Below are positions 50,779 to 59,227 of a stretch of DNA of 64,000 nucleotides, piece by piece (position 1 is the stretch's first letter; every line of letters begins with the position of its first letter). Source of the stretch: Lentimonas sp. CC4 (GTDB lineage Bacteria > Verrucomicrobiota > Verrucomicrobiia > Opitutales > Coraliomargaritaceae); contig NZ_CACVBO010000001.1 of assembly GCF_902728235.1 (NCBI RefSeq), forward strand, positions 2,380,001-2,444,000. The letters run 5' to 3'. The notes under the pieces were generated by a model. The model did no database searches, had not been told where the DNA came from, and saw nothing but the letters and a program-made list of their open reading frames with translations. A program made the translations under genes and the position numbers.

Positions 50779-50890
50779 GGTTTTACGCCATAAGTGATTC
50801 AAATAGCTGCGACGCTTCATGCTGATCCCCATTTCTTTGGCGATCAAATCCCAGACCCAGTGCAACGGTTCGGCTTCGCAGTGTGGATTT
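50779..50890 (-). pseudogene. Fragment of an unidentified gene
   Basis: The minus strand reads HTTNPHCEAEPLHWVWDL followed by IAKEMGISMKRRSYLNHLWRKT and a stop at about 50779. The amphipathic, aromatic-rich composition looks like real protein rather than noise, but the frame decays upstream and there is no start. I do not recognise the family. The rest of 50653-51177 shows no gene; GC-rich short repeats occur at about 51030-51095. Confidence 0.3.
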
Positions 50891-51282
50891 GTCGTGTGGT
50901 GACGGCCTGTGTTTTTGTCATTTTCGACGTAATTTCATCCAATCTTAGTATGATTATCACAGTAATTATACTGATTGATCGACCGCCAAGCCGCACGAAT
51001 GCTGGGAGTCGGGCACCTTGCCAAGGTAGATGTCGAGAGTTCGACGGAGCCCTGAGCTTGTCGACGGGCGGAGTGACTCGACCTTCAGGTCGCAGCGCAG
51101 CAATCTCTTCGTGTCATTTTCTAATGAAATCAACAATATCGCTCAGTTCCCATATATTTGAGTGTGGACTCACCTGTTGTGGGCGGCGGCGTGAAAGTGG
51201 CGTGATGTGGGCGGTTTGATAATCCTGTTGAAAAAAGGCGGGGAAAATTGGATTTCCCCGCCTGGGTTGCTTGCTTTTGGTG

Positions 51283-52035
51283 CTATTGCGGGTCTTTTGT
51301 TTTTCGCATTCGGTAACTGGATCCTTCGATGATGACGGTTTCGCAGTGATGTAGTAGTCGGTCTAGGACGGCGGATGTGAGGGTGCTGTCGTTGTTGAAG
51401 ATGCTTGGCCAGTCTTTGAAGGCTTTGTTGGTGGTGAGCAGGATCGAGCCTTGTTCGTAGCGTGCGCTGATGATCTGGAAGAGTAAATCGGCTCCGGTTT
51501 TGTCGATGGGGAGATAGCCGATTTCGTCTAGGACAAGTAGGTGTGGCGTGGTGTAGCGGCGCATGGCGGGTTTGAGGCGGCCTTGCTTTTGGGCGGTGAT
51601 GAGGTCGTTGATGGCTTCGACGGCATTGATGTAGAGGACTTTGTGTCCACTGTGGCAGGCTTGTAGTGCGATGGCGGTGGCGAGGTGGGTCTTGCCGACG
51701 CCGACGGGGCCCAGGAGGACGGCGTTGTGCTTGTTTTCGACGAAGCGTAGGCGGCTTAAGTGTTCGACTTGGTTGCGGTCAATGGTTTTGGGCCATTGCC
51801 AATTGAAGGTGTCGAGGGTCTTCATGACGGGGAAGCGTGCGGCTCGGATGCGGCGCTCGGCGGCGCGTTCTTGACGTGCTTGGGCTTCACCGGCGAGGAG
51901 TTCATGTAAGTATTCCAGTGAGCCGGTTTGTTTCTTGAGTGCTTGTTCGAGTAGCGGTTCGTAGTTGAGTCGCATCCATGGGAGCTTGAGTGTTTGTAGG
52001 GCTTGGTGGATTTGTTGGTGTTGTGTGACTTTCAT
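51283..52035 (-). CDS. istB: IS21 transposition helper ATPase IstB
   Basis: 250 residues, normal for IstB. The AAA+ ATPase core is clear: Walker A GPVGVGKTHLATAIA at about residue 107, Walker B LLVLDEIGYLPIDKTGADLLFQ at about 168, then SILLTTNKAFKDWPSIFNND (sensor region) and the family's C-terminal HHCETVIIEGSSYRMR. IstB assembles on DNA and activates the IstA transposase. Its start overlaps the istA stop by 4 bp (ATGA type), so translation is coupled. Confidence 0.95.
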   Translation of the reverse strand: MKVTQHQQIHQALQTLKLPWMRLNYEPLLEQALKKQTGSLEYLHELLAGEAQARQERAAERRIRAARFPVMKTLDTFNWQWPKTIDRNQVEHLSRLRFVENKHNAVLLGPVGVGKTHLATAIALQACHSGHKVLYINAVEAINDLITAQKQGRLKPAMRRYTTPHLLVLDEIGYLPIDKTGADLLFQIISARYEQGSILLTTNKAFKDWPSIFNNDSTLTSAVLDRLLHHCETVIIEGSSYRMRKTKDPQ

Positions 52036-53516
52036 TTTTGTTCGGTGTTGGTGGCTGTGTTGTCGTAGATGCTGAGGTCGGCTTGTGGTGTTTCGATGTC
52101 GAGTTGATCGCCGGGACGAGTGAGGTGCAGTGGCCCAGGTTCGGCCAACGGTCGTTCGCGTTGGCCGAGCAGGTTGATAATGTATTCGCTGCTGTAGGCT
52201 GATATTTGGTGGGCGTCGCTGATGGCTTCGGCGATTTGCTCACGGGTGTAGGCACCTTCGAGTGCGATGATTTTGCGCACGTGTGTGGGGGCGTTGAGTC
52301 GACGTTGTTGCAGGCCGTGGTAGAAGGCTTCGGCGTGTTGGCCGAGTTGTAGGAAGCTTTGCAATGTTTTGTGAGTGCGTGCCTTGTGACGAGCTGCGAG
52401 CAGCGCTTTCGGATGATCGGGATGTTCAAAGTCGCCGTGGCGTCCGTAGTCGCGGCGGTGTTGGGCGATCTGGGAACCTTGGTAGTAAACACAGAGTTCC
52501 TGCGCGCCGAGGTGGACGTCGAGGGTGTGGTTGGCGTATTGAGCGGGGACGCTGTAGCGGTTGGTCTCAATGCAGAGGCGGAAGGTGCTGGTGGCGCGTT
52601 GACGTTGGATGGTGGCGGTCTCGGGTGTGTTGAGCGGGAGGCTTTGCAGGTGCGGCCGTTCGGTTTCCCAGAGGGCGCGGGGCGCTTGCTGGGTGACGCG
52701 GTGCTGACGTTCGTTGGCAATGGTATCGAGCCACTGGCGTGCGGCGGGTGCGATGTGGTGGAAGTCTTTGAACTGTTGCCCGCTTAGGAAGTTCTTTTTG
52801 ACGTAACCGACGCCGTTTTCGACGCGGCCTTTTTCCTGTGGTGCGCGTGGATTGCAGGCGACGATGTCAAAGCCGTAGTCATTGGCAAAGTCGGCGTAGC
52901 GTGGGTTCCAGCGGGGGCTCTCGCCGCGTTTGTGTTCGAGCACGGCGGACTTGAGGTTGTCGACCATGACCGATTGGGGCACGCCGCCAAAGTATTCGAA
53001 GGCGTGTTCGTGGCAGGCCAGAAAGTGCTCTTGTTTTTGCGAGAGCGTGAACTCGATATACATTTGCCGCGAGGAGCTGAGCACCATGACGAAGACACTC
53101 AGGGCGCGGCGGGTGTTGCCCACGGCAATGGTGCCGCAGTGCCCCCAGTCCACTTGCGCGCTTTCGCCGGGGGCAAAGCTGAGGCTGAGGAAGGCTTTTT
53201 CGGCGCGTGGTCGCACCTTGCGCACATACTCTTTGATGATGGTGTAACCGCCGGCGTATGCGTTCTCGGTGATCAGGCGCTGGAAGATTTGCTGAGCGCT
53301 GTAAGGGTGCTTTTCGAGCCAGGCGCGGATGAGGGCTTTGTGCGGATCGAGCTTGCTGGAGCGGCCTGCGTTTTTGCGCGCCTCAAAGCGATCGTGCTTG
53401 AGCCATTTGGCGACGGTCTTGCTGTCCAGCGAGAGCTTTTGCGCTATTTGTTGCTGGGTGAGCTTGTCCTGATGATGCAGGAAGTGGATCTGATTGAAGA
53501 GGTCGTAGTCGATCAT
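52032..53516 (-). CDS. istA: IS21 transposase IstA
   Basis: 494 residues. N-terminal HTH region (DKLTQQQIAQKLSLDSKTVAKWLKH), then the RNase H-fold DDE core: first Asp in AQVDWGHCG at about residue 119, second in QSVMVDNLKSAV at about 185, and Glu in PQEKGRVENGVGYVKKNF at about 230. The C-terminal region includes RYSVPAQYANHTLDV. It cuts and joins the element ends with IstB as partner. Its start overlaps the upstream HTH gene by 4 bp and its end overlaps istB by 4 bp. Confidence 0.95.
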   Translation of the reverse strand: MIDYDLFNQIHFLHHQDKLTQQQIAQKLSLDSKTVAKWLKHDRFEARKNAGRSSKLDPHKALIRAWLEKHPYSAQQIFQRLITENAYAGGYTIIKEYVRKVRPRAEKAFLSLSFAPGESAQVDWGHCGTIAVGNTRRALSVFVMVLSSSRQMYIEFTLSQKQEHFLACHEHAFEYFGGVPQSVMVDNLKSAVLEHKRGESPRWNPRYADFANDYGFDIVACNPRAPQEKGRVENGVGYVKKNFLSGQQFKDFHHIAPAARQWLDTIANERQHRVTQQAPRALWETERPHLQSLPLNTPETATIQRQRATSTFRLCIETNRYSVPAQYANHTLDVHLGAQELCVYYQGSQIAQHRRDYGRHGDFEHPDHPKALLAARHKARTHKTLQSFLQLGQHAEAFYHGLQQRRLNAPTHVRKIIALEGAYTREQIAEAISDAHQISAYSSEYIINLLGQRERPLAEPGPLHLTRPGDQLDIETPQADLSIYDNTATNTEQK

Positions 53517-53968
53517 TGTGCGCCGCCTTTCAGGAGATCGGAAAATGTTTGAGCCAAGCGCTGACCTTGGACTCGGCGTTCGTCCTCGCTTAGGACGGGC
53601 TCGTGCTGTGAGGTTGCGCTATGCGGGGAGGCCGCAGCAGTGGGCGCAGGCGAGCGTCTTGAGCGCACATTGCTCAAGTCCAGCACCTGATAGAGCGGTG
53701 CTTCCCATGCGATCAGGTCGCAAGCGAGTAGTTCCGCTCGTGCGCGGCTTAGCTGTTGCGAGTCGATTCCCAGGTGCTCGCAGATCGAGCGAGAAGAATA
53801 ATAACTCAGACCCTGTTCGTCGGCGACGCTCACCAGGAATAGATACAGCGCCCAGGCCTCGGTGCTGGTGCCGCTAAGAAGGCGCCCTCGCACGAGGCGG
53901 TGATCGACCCAGCTGAACTGAGCGGGCACCCGGCGAAGGCGTTTTGAATCGAGAGGATGTTTTTGCAT
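53513..53968 (-). CDS. HTH protein carried by the IS21 element
   Basis: 151 residues from ATG 53968 (MQKHPLDSKRLRRVPAQFSWVDHRLV). The open frame extends upstream to 54136, but that part overlaps the previous gene and lacks family similarity. The core EAWALYLFLVSVADEQGLSYYSSRSICEHLGIDSQQLSRARAELL is a winged-helix/HTH with recognition helix near residues 70-95, followed by a Pro/Ser/Ala linker. Proteins of this kind precede istA in many IS21 elements and have no established role; control of transposition or end recognition is plausible. It overlaps istA by 4 bp. Confidence 0.8.
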   Translation of the reverse strand: MQKHPLDSKRLRRVPAQFSWVDHRLVRGRLLSGTSTEAWALYLFLVSVADEQGLSYYSSRSICEHLGIDSQQLSRARAELLACDLIAWEAPLYQVLDLSNVRSRRSPAPTAAASPHSATSQHEPVLSEDERRVQGQRLAQTFSDLLKGGAQ

Positions 53969-54467
53969 GACTTTCAGTGTGGTGATTTGCGGCAAAAATC
54001 CCGGACCGAGCGTCCAAGATTCGCCGCCCCTGTTTGTGCAAATCTCGGCAAGTCTCGGCGATGTCATCTTGTAACGCACTTCCAGTTGAGGTCGATATAA
54101 GTGCCAGTAGGACAAGGCTTTGCGCGATTGAGTCATCTTGTAACGAAAAATACTCTAAGGACGCACTTTCCCTCTCACTATCAATGACTTGTGTAATGCA
54201 GTCATCTTGTAACGCAATGGGATCTAAGGGCTCCGTTTTGCGCCGCCAATACCCTGGGTTGGCCGCACGCCAGCTCTGGACACGGATAATTGCTTCCGGC
54301 CCTTTGTGATGATCGGGGTTCTTTGCGCGCCATTGCTCATTGGCCTTGCGAGCGCTTGCTTTGCGGCATGCAGCAGCCCCGCAATAGCACTGTTTCTGCG
54401 CATTCTGCGGCGAAGGCAGAAAGGGCTCCTTGCAGTGATGGCACTTCCTCTTCCTGCGTCGTTTCAT
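53874..54467 (-). CDS. Cys-rich protein carried by the IS21 element
   Basis: 197 residues. The N-terminus has C9-x2-C12 and C27/C29-C34 (CHHCKEPFLPSPQNAQKQCYCGAAACRK), a probable zinc-binding knuckle. NPDHHKGPEAIIRVQSWRAANPGYWRRK follows, a signature that I recall from hypothetical proteins of other IS21-type elements. It then has three LQDD motifs at 23-residue spacing. The last 30 or so codons overlap the HTH gene in another frame, and the true C-terminus may be earlier. It is the first gene of the element's operon. Role unknown. Confidence 0.65.
   Translation of the reverse strand: MKRRRKRKCHHCKEPFLPSPQNAQKQCYCGAAACRKASARKANEQWRAKNPDHHKGPEAIIRVQSWRAANPGYWRRKTEPLDPIALQDDCITQVIDSERESASLEYFSLQDDSIAQSLVLLALISTSTGSALQDDIAETCRDLHKQGRRILDARSGIFAANHHTESHAKTSSRFKTPSPGARSVQLGRSPPRARAPS
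54063..54214. repeat. Three identical 14 bp repeats at exactly 69 bp period inside IS21
   Basis: GTCATCTTGTAACG occurs at 54063-54076, 54132-54145 and 54201-54214. The period is 23 codons and each copy encodes LQDD on the minus strand, but the DNA between copies is not repeated. Identical codons at all four positions suggest selection on DNA as well as protein. Confidence 0.8.
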
Positions 54468-54687
54468 CCACTGAAACTAGCAACTCATCCGCCTCGGCTC
54501 GGAGGAAGAAAATACAGGAAGAAGAGATTTATTTGAAAGTCAGAGGAAGAAAATGAGAAGAAGATACACTTTCAAAACGCCAGTCCTACACCACTTCTAA
54601 ACCGCCGCTGACACCTGTAGTCCAGTTAACCACTTTTCTCGTTTCATCGAGAACCTATGGCCAGACTGCGATGTGAAATTGCCCAAA

Positions 54688-54716
54688 ATCGAACCAGCGA
54701 CCAAATGGTTAACCAG
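54688..54716 (-). repeat. Degenerate tRNA-Asn-like 3' fragment, possible attachment-site scar 1
   Basis: Shares 17 identical bp (ATCGAACCAGCGACCAA) with 54819-54835, and the similarity continues to TTAAC. On the minus strand it resembles the variable loop and T-arm start of a tRNA, but the T-stem and acceptor do not pair. Confidence 0.5.
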
Positions 54717-54728
54717 CCTTATATAAAA

Positions 54729-54753
54729 TAAGCCCCTGAAAATCAGGGGCTTA
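54729..54753 (-). terminator. Terminator-like hairpin between the two tRNA fragments
   Basis: TAAGCCCCTGA, AAA, TCAGGGGCTTA: an 11 bp perfect stem with a T-rich tail on the minus strand (TTTTATAT). It would end minus-strand transcription coming from the tRNA-like scar at 54802. Confidence 0.6.
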
Positions 54754-54801
54754 CTAAGTGGAGTTAACCACTTCGAACCTTAGTTCGTGTTTTTATTAGA
54801 A

Positions 54802-54846
54802 TGGCTGCTCGGGCTGGGATCGAACCAGCGACCAAGTAATTAACAG
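54802..54846 (-). repeat. 3' half of a tRNA-Asn gene (anticodon loop to CCA), probable integration scar
   Basis: Read on the minus strand: CTGTTAAT (anticodon GTT in its loop), a variable region, a T-arm GCTGG-TTCGATC-CCAGC, acceptor strand CCGAGCA, discriminator G and an encoded CCA. The 5' half (D-arm and 5' acceptor strand) is absent; beyond the anticodon loop the DNA is unrelated. Integrases that use tRNA genes leave just such 3' halves at one element boundary. Confidence 0.75.
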
Positions 54847-54975
54847 AAAATAAGTTGCTTGCGCCAAAGGTGTGAGCGGCGAAAATGAGGCAGACCTGTA
54901 ACGCGCTCTCTAATGACAACATAGAGACACCGAAGTAGATTGGCCATTAATTAAGCGCTCGAAGTTCATCAGCTG

Positions 54976-55000
54976 GGGGCTATTATTTAGCCCCTCTTTT
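54976..55000 (+). terminator. Terminator-like hairpin before the HTH gene
   Basis: GGGGCTA, TTATT, TAGCCCC, followed by TCTTTT. No plus-strand gene ends just upstream. The stretch 54847-55154 otherwise contains nothing that I recognise. Confidence 0.5.
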
Positions 55001-55154
55001 GCTTAAAACTCTAAATCTGGGGCTTTCCGGTCATCAGTTTATGATTTCTTATTCTGAGCATCAGATCGTCTATCCTTGGGCTTAATTGTGAAAATTTTGT
55101 ATATCGTTCGAGTCGGAATAATAGTTTTGAAACTGACTATGTTCTTCCCAAAGA

Positions 55155-55619
55155 GTGAGAATCAGCTCTTTATTGGAAGTCTTATCGGTCGAGGAAACTT
55201 ACACCCTTTTGGGTGTCGGTCGTTCGACTTTTGATACTTGGATTGCTGATGGTGAGTTGCCTTATATCAGTGAGTTGGGTGCCCGGAAATACTTCTCACC
55301 TCAAGATATCCTCGATTTTCTTCGGCAGAACAAAGTGGTTTATCCGAAGAGAAGTCGAAGGATATTGGCTGGAGTTCGTTCGAAGGTGTTGTTGACGCCG
55401 ATTTCTGGCGATATAATCGACTGGCCGTTGATGAGACGTAGCGAGTTTTTACGAGCTGGATATTTCCAGCCTGGATTCGCACGGCGAGTGATCGACATGA
55501 ATTTGATACCATACATCAGAATTGGTAAGACGGTCTTTGTTGATTTAGAGTTGTTGTCGCAATATATACGTATGTGCTGCACCTATGTCCCTCCGACACG
55601 GGAGAGCCTTGGGTTCTAA
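55155..55619 (+). CDS. Small HTH/excisionase-like DNA-binding protein
   Basis: 154 residues from a GTG start (other starts a few codons on are possible). SVEETYTLLGVGRSTFDTWIADGELPYISELGARKYFSPQDILDFLRQN is a MerR/excisionase-type HTH with wing. A second similar half (MRRSEFLRAGYFQPGFARRVIDMNLIPYIRIGKTVFVDLELLSQYI) follows, so the protein may hold two DNA-binding units in tandem. It converges with the tyrosine recombinase gene, with only 10 bp between the two stops. It may be the recombination directionality factor or a repressor of the element. The family is not firmly identified. Confidence 0.6.
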   Translation: MRISSLLEVLSVEETYTLLGVGRSTFDTWIADGELPYISELGARKYFSPQDILDFLRQNKVVYPKRSRRILAGVRSKVLLTPISGDIIDWPLMRRSEFLRAGYFQPGFARRVIDMNLIPYIRIGKTVFVDLELLSQYIRMCCTYVPPTRESLGF

Positions 55620-55629
55620 TTTTAAGCGA

Positions 55630-56856
55630 TTACTTTGAAGGTGTGATCGTCCAAAATTTCTCAGCGTCTTCGGGGGTGACTCTCTTTAGGTAGTGCTTGC
55701 GAAGAATCTGTTCGCTGTTTCCAGCTTGCATTGCGGTGTCGTAGGCAGATCTAGTTTTCGTGGCTAAGTATGAGCAAAACGAGTGTCGCAGACCGTCGTG
55801 GGGGATCTTGGTCGGGCATTGTTCGCGAAAATCTGAGTAGTGCCGACTGTAGTAGCTTTTGAGTGATTGGGCTTTGGAGGAGATTATTGGATATTGCTCA
55901 AGTGGATACCTTTCCAAGAAGCTTCGAAGGCTAGGTTGGATGTCTATTTGGCGGGCTCCACTTTCTTTTGCGACGTAGGCGGAAATATTGATCACTCCAT
56001 TTTTCAGATCAATGATACTATTCGGGTTGTTTGATTTAGAGAGCTCTTCATGGAGCCGCACCATCTCGCCGTCTCTGTCCGGTCGAATGCCAGCGAATAG
56101 GGCGAGTGCAATAGAGGTAAGCATTTCTCCATTCTTATGGTTCTCCGCAAATTCGATCACTTCCTTGGCTTGATCTACTGAAAGTATCTCTCTCAGATGC
56201 TCAATCTTTCTGCCTTTCGCGGGAACAATGATGGATTGACCGGGATTTGAGTCGCATGCGGCGAAATACTTTCGATCATTCTCTTTTGCCCAGTTGAAGA
56301 AGCCTATTAGTGCGGCTTGATAGTGATGGATAGTTCCTCGTCCAATTTTTTGTTGGTTTGCGAACTTTTCGAAGCATTTTGAAAGCTCAACTCCTGAAAT
56401 CTCGTCAACCGAGCAATCAAACCAGTCCTCCAGTTTTCTCAATCGCCCCATTAGGTTATCGCGATACTTTTTAGTGACTTCACGCTTCTTCAAAGTCTCT
56501 TCATATTCGTCGATAGCCTCCTTGAGGGCTTTCGTTTGAAGATCGGGGACATAGTGCTTCTGAAATTCACGCACCATCCATGTTAATGATTTTCCTGGAT
56601 AGTTCTCTTGTAAGAACTGAAGTGCGGCTTCTGCGTCGCGAACTTCACTCTTCGAAAGTGGCGTCATGACTGGCGCGTTCAATTCGCTGATGCCAGCAAG
56701 TTCCGCCTCGATGAGCTTTAAAGCCTGATTGGCTTCGGTCTTGGTTTTGTAGCTTTTGCGGGTGCGCTTTCCGTCGATGGTTGCATCAACCTTGTAGGTG
56801 ATATTGCCAGATGGATGAGGAATTTCTACTATTTTGGGTTCAGTGTTGCGTGCCAT
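55630..56856 (-). CDS. Tyrosine recombinase (phage-type integrase) next to ssrA
   Basis: 408 residues. An N-terminal arm-binding-like region (GNITYKVDATIDGKRTRKSYKTKTEA) is followed by a SAM-like core-binding domain (about 110-215) and a catalytic domain: first Arg in LALFAGIRPDRDGEMVRL (about residue 255), H-x-x-R in PHDGLRHSFCSY (about 345), His in LRKHYLKRV and its Tyr (about 394) as nucleophile. The active residues appear present. The gene starts 66 bp from the 3' end of ssrA, a classic integration target. A perfect 33 bp palindrome lies 6 bp upstream of the start. No other phage or ICE genes are visible, so this may be a remnant. Confidence 0.9.
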   Translation of the reverse strand: MARNTEPKIVEIPHPSGNITYKVDATIDGKRTRKSYKTKTEANQALKLIEAELAGISELNAPVMTPLSKSEVRDAEAALQFLQENYPGKSLTWMVREFQKHYVPDLQTKALKEAIDEYEETLKKREVTKKYRDNLMGRLRKLEDWFDCSVDEISGVELSKCFEKFANQQKIGRGTIHHYQAALIGFFNWAKENDRKYFAACDSNPGQSIIVPAKGRKIEHLREILSVDQAKEVIEFAENHKNGEMLTSIALALFAGIRPDRDGEMVRLHEELSKSNNPNSIIDLKNGVINISAYVAKESGARQIDIQPSLRSFLERYPLEQYPIISSKAQSLKSYYSRHYSDFREQCPTKIPHDGLRHSFCSYLATKTRSAYDTAMQAGNSEQILRKHYLKRVTPEDAEKFWTITPSK

Positions 56857-56861
56857 AATAG

Positions 56862-56894
56862 CTTTACATTGACCGAATATCGGTCAATGTAAAG
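56862..56894. promoter_or_regulatory. Perfect 33 bp palindrome at the integrase promoter
   Basis: Arms CTTTACATTGACCGA and its exact complement TCGGTCAATGTAAAG around a 3 bp centre ATA. It begins 6 bp upstream of the integrase start and ends 28 bp before the ssrA 3' end. It is either an autoregulatory operator over the integrase promoter or a recombinase/excisionase arm site. Confidence 0.75.
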
Positions 56895-56922
56895 TAAATT
56901 CCTTCTTATTGCGCTTGGGTAG

Positions 56923-57267
<345 letters not shown>

Positions 57268-57437
57268 TAGAAAGAATTAGGAATTCAAAATGTAGAATTA
57301 AGAATTTAGGGAAAGATACGGAAAGAACTTGGTCCGCGTTTGCGGAGGTTCTCTCAAAGAACGAACTGAACTGTCACGCGGCTTGAGCCAAATTGCAAGT
57401 CTCGCTTTAGTGCTTTATCTCGACTTTCGAGGGCGAT

Positions 57438-57887
57438 TTAGCGGTCTTTGAATAGATACATCAGGCCTGATCCGCCCATCCCGATGACCATTTTTCCTGT
57501 GCCAATGTTGCCGTCGTCGACTATTGAATCGAGGTGTAGTGCTTGCTCTGGAGTGAAGTCTAAGTTGTAGACGTAAAAATACGTGAATTTGTCACTATTA
57601 CGGTAGGACCAACTGTAAGTGCCGTCGGTCCATATTTTGGGTAGGTATCCTTTAATCGGCTCCGGTAGGCTGTTGATGCTCATGCGTGCTGGGTAAGCGC
57701 CTTTGGCGGTGCTGTAGTATTCGATGGCTTTGGTGATAACGCGGATGTCGTTTGCCGTTACAGTGGTTTTTGCGCGGTGCGCTGCTGTCATGACCTCTGG
57801 GACGGCTAGGAGCGCGAGGATGCTAATGACTGAGACGACAACCAGTAGCTCGACGAGTGAAAATCCTCTGGGGGGTTTGTTCTGCAT
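57438..57887 (-). CDS. Type IV pilin / pseudopilin-like protein
   Basis: 149 residues. The prepilin leader and helix (PPRGFSLVELLVVVSVISILALLAVPEVM) are canonical: cleavage after G before FSLVE, E at +5. A short helical and beta globular part follows. Such proteins form pili or type II secretion pseudopili, and in Verrucomicrobiota they are numerous and often orphan. No pilus assembly gene is adjacent. About 124 bp separate it from the next minus-strand gene's stop. Confidence 0.85.
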   Translation of the reverse strand: MQNKPPRGFSLVELLVVVSVISILALLAVPEVMTAAHRAKTTVTANDIRVITKAIEYYSTAKGAYPARMSINSLPEPIKGYLPKIWTDGTYSWSYRNSDKFTYFYVYNLDFTPEQALHLDSIVDDGNIGTGKMVIGMGGSGLMYLFKDR

Positions 57888-57989
57888 TGGGGTGGGGTGT
57901 ATACGCTATTCGTATGGAGTATGAGCTTCTCATCTTCTACGGGAATGTCAACCCAGTGGGCAGATTCGCTGGTTCAGTAACTTGTTGAT

Positions 57990-58013
57990 AGCAACGACTT
58001 GCTAGTCGTTGCT
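57990..58013. repeat. Hairpin at the end of the membrane-protein gene
   Basis: AGCAACGACT, TGCT, AGTCGTTGCT: a 10 bp perfect stem reaching the stop codon of the gene at 58012. A further copy of GCTAGTCGTT follows directly. No U-tract is clear, so terminator function is doubtful. Confidence 0.4.
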
Positions 58014-58977
58014 AGTCGTTGATTAGATTCTCAACGTAGGCTTTGTGTGTGTGGGGGTCGTATATCACGGTGCCTGTGCGGTGCTCTGTATTCTGGACGA
58101 TGAGTCCATTGCGCATTGTGATGCTAATCGCGCTTTGCCAAGCTTTGAATTGTTCAGCCGAGATGCTGTTGTCGGGAGTGATTGGTTTGGCTTGCTGGGT
58201 CTTATCGACTGGAAGGTAGGCTTTATAGCGGCTGAGGATTTCTGGCTCGCTGAGGTGCTGCACTTTCATCTGATTGCTTCGAGCCCATCGATTGAAATTT
58301 TCGGGGCTGATAGTGAACTCGTAGACTTGAACTTGTTTTGAGCGGTAGTAGGAGACTTGGGAGGCATAGTTGGGTAGCCATTTTACAGACTCTACGTTTT
58401 CGCCGAAGTCGGGTGAGCTGCTTAGAGAGTAGAAAATGGCGAGTGGCAGGGCTGGGATTAGGGCGCAGAGTGCATACAGTGCTCTTATGTCTCGACGGCT
58501 CTTGGGCTTGAAGGATTCGAGTGCGTCTTCGTGGAAGCGCAGCATGATATTTGCTAGTGTTTTATCGATGCCTTCTCGTGCGATGAGTTCTTCATAGGGG
58601 AGGAGGCGCCAACGTTTTTGTAGCTTAGTGTAGCGCTCGAGAGCTTCTGCTTTGAGCGCTTGTTCTGTAGCGTAATCCGTGTCTATTTTTAGCACGCTCA
58701 CATAGCCATCTTGTGTGACCCGTGTCCATGCCTCGCTTTCGCTCTTGAAGTAGCCTGCGAGTTGAAAGCGATCCATATTCCAACGTCGGTGCCCAGCATA
58801 GATCACTTCTGTGTCGTCTTCGAAGGGGCCGTTGTGAAAGTCTAAGCGAACTTGGCTTTCTTGCAGGCCTGCCGCAGTTCGGTAGCCGGTTTCTTTTTCT
58901 TTGGTGGTGAATGCTCCTAACGCATGTAGCGAACCATCGTCTTCGACGCGTATTAATATATGCAGATAGGAGATCAT
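58012..58977 (-). CDS. Unrecognised protein with one transmembrane segment
   Basis: 321 residues. The N-terminal half (SYLHILIRVEDDGSLHALGAF, EVIYAGHRRWNMDRFQLAGYF) looks globular. A positively charged stretch (KPKSRRDIRA) leads into one hydrophobic helix (about 168-188, LYALCALIPALPLAIFYSL), and a globular C-terminal half follows. No signal peptide is present, so the N-terminal half is probably cytoplasmic and the C-terminal half periplasmic. I recognise no family. It lies alone between the pilin-like gene and the malate dehydrogenase gene. The 300 bp upstream, to 59283, contain only the mdh terminator and a small AGCACT hairpin. Confidence 0.6.
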   Translation of the reverse strand: MISYLHILIRVEDDGSLHALGAFTTKEKETGYRTAAGLQESQVRLDFHNGPFEDDTEVIYAGHRRWNMDRFQLAGYFKSESEAWTRVTQDGYVSVLKIDTDYATEQALKAEALERYTKLQKRWRLLPYEELIAREGIDKTLANIMLRFHEDALESFKPKSRRDIRALYALCALIPALPLAIFYSLSSSPDFGENVESVKWLPNYASQVSYYRSKQVQVYEFTISPENFNRWARSNQMKVQHLSEPEILSRYKAYLPVDKTQQAKPITPDNSISAEQFKAWQSAISITMRNGLIVQNTEHRTGTVIYDPHTHKAYVENLIND

Positions 58978-59227
58978 TTGGGACTCATTAGAGGTGTCAC
59001 CACTAATGGATGATATGCGTGAATAGTGTCTGGATTTCTCCTGATTCTTCGCTGGTGAGTCAATACTTTGCGGTGCGTTGTTCCCACCTAAATACCATTG
59101 TTTTGAATGGCTTGGGCCTTATGTGATTTAGTGTTGGGGGCATTGCCTTAATTATGGGCTACGTTTAATTAGCACTTTCCTTTAGTGCTGGCAGGGCTGT
59201 GCTGCGTGCGTTGCAGCTGAGCGCAAA

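Larger units (their letters stand above)
51178..54613 (-). mobile_element. Complete IS21-family insertion sequence with two extra genes and target duplication
   Basis: Ends are imperfect inverted repeats: TGTGGGCGGCGGCGTGAAAG at 51178 and TGTCAGCGGCGGTTTAGAAG read inward from 54613. The target duplication CCTGT flanks it at 51173-51177 and 54614-54618. It carries, in transcription order, a Cys-rich protein, an HTH protein, istA and istB, all on the minus strand with overlapping ends. All frames are open, so it may still move. It sits between the glycan region and the integrase/ssrA junction. Confidence 0.9.

Noticed and set aside
50794-51219. Plus-strand open frame of 141 codons
   Set aside because: It runs into the IS21 terminal repeat and its composition looks non-coding; the opposite strand has a better, though broken, protein-like reading.
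54802-54846. A complete tRNA gene at this position
   Set aside because: Only the 3' half pairs internally; no D-arm or 5' acceptor strand occurs next to it on the minus strand.
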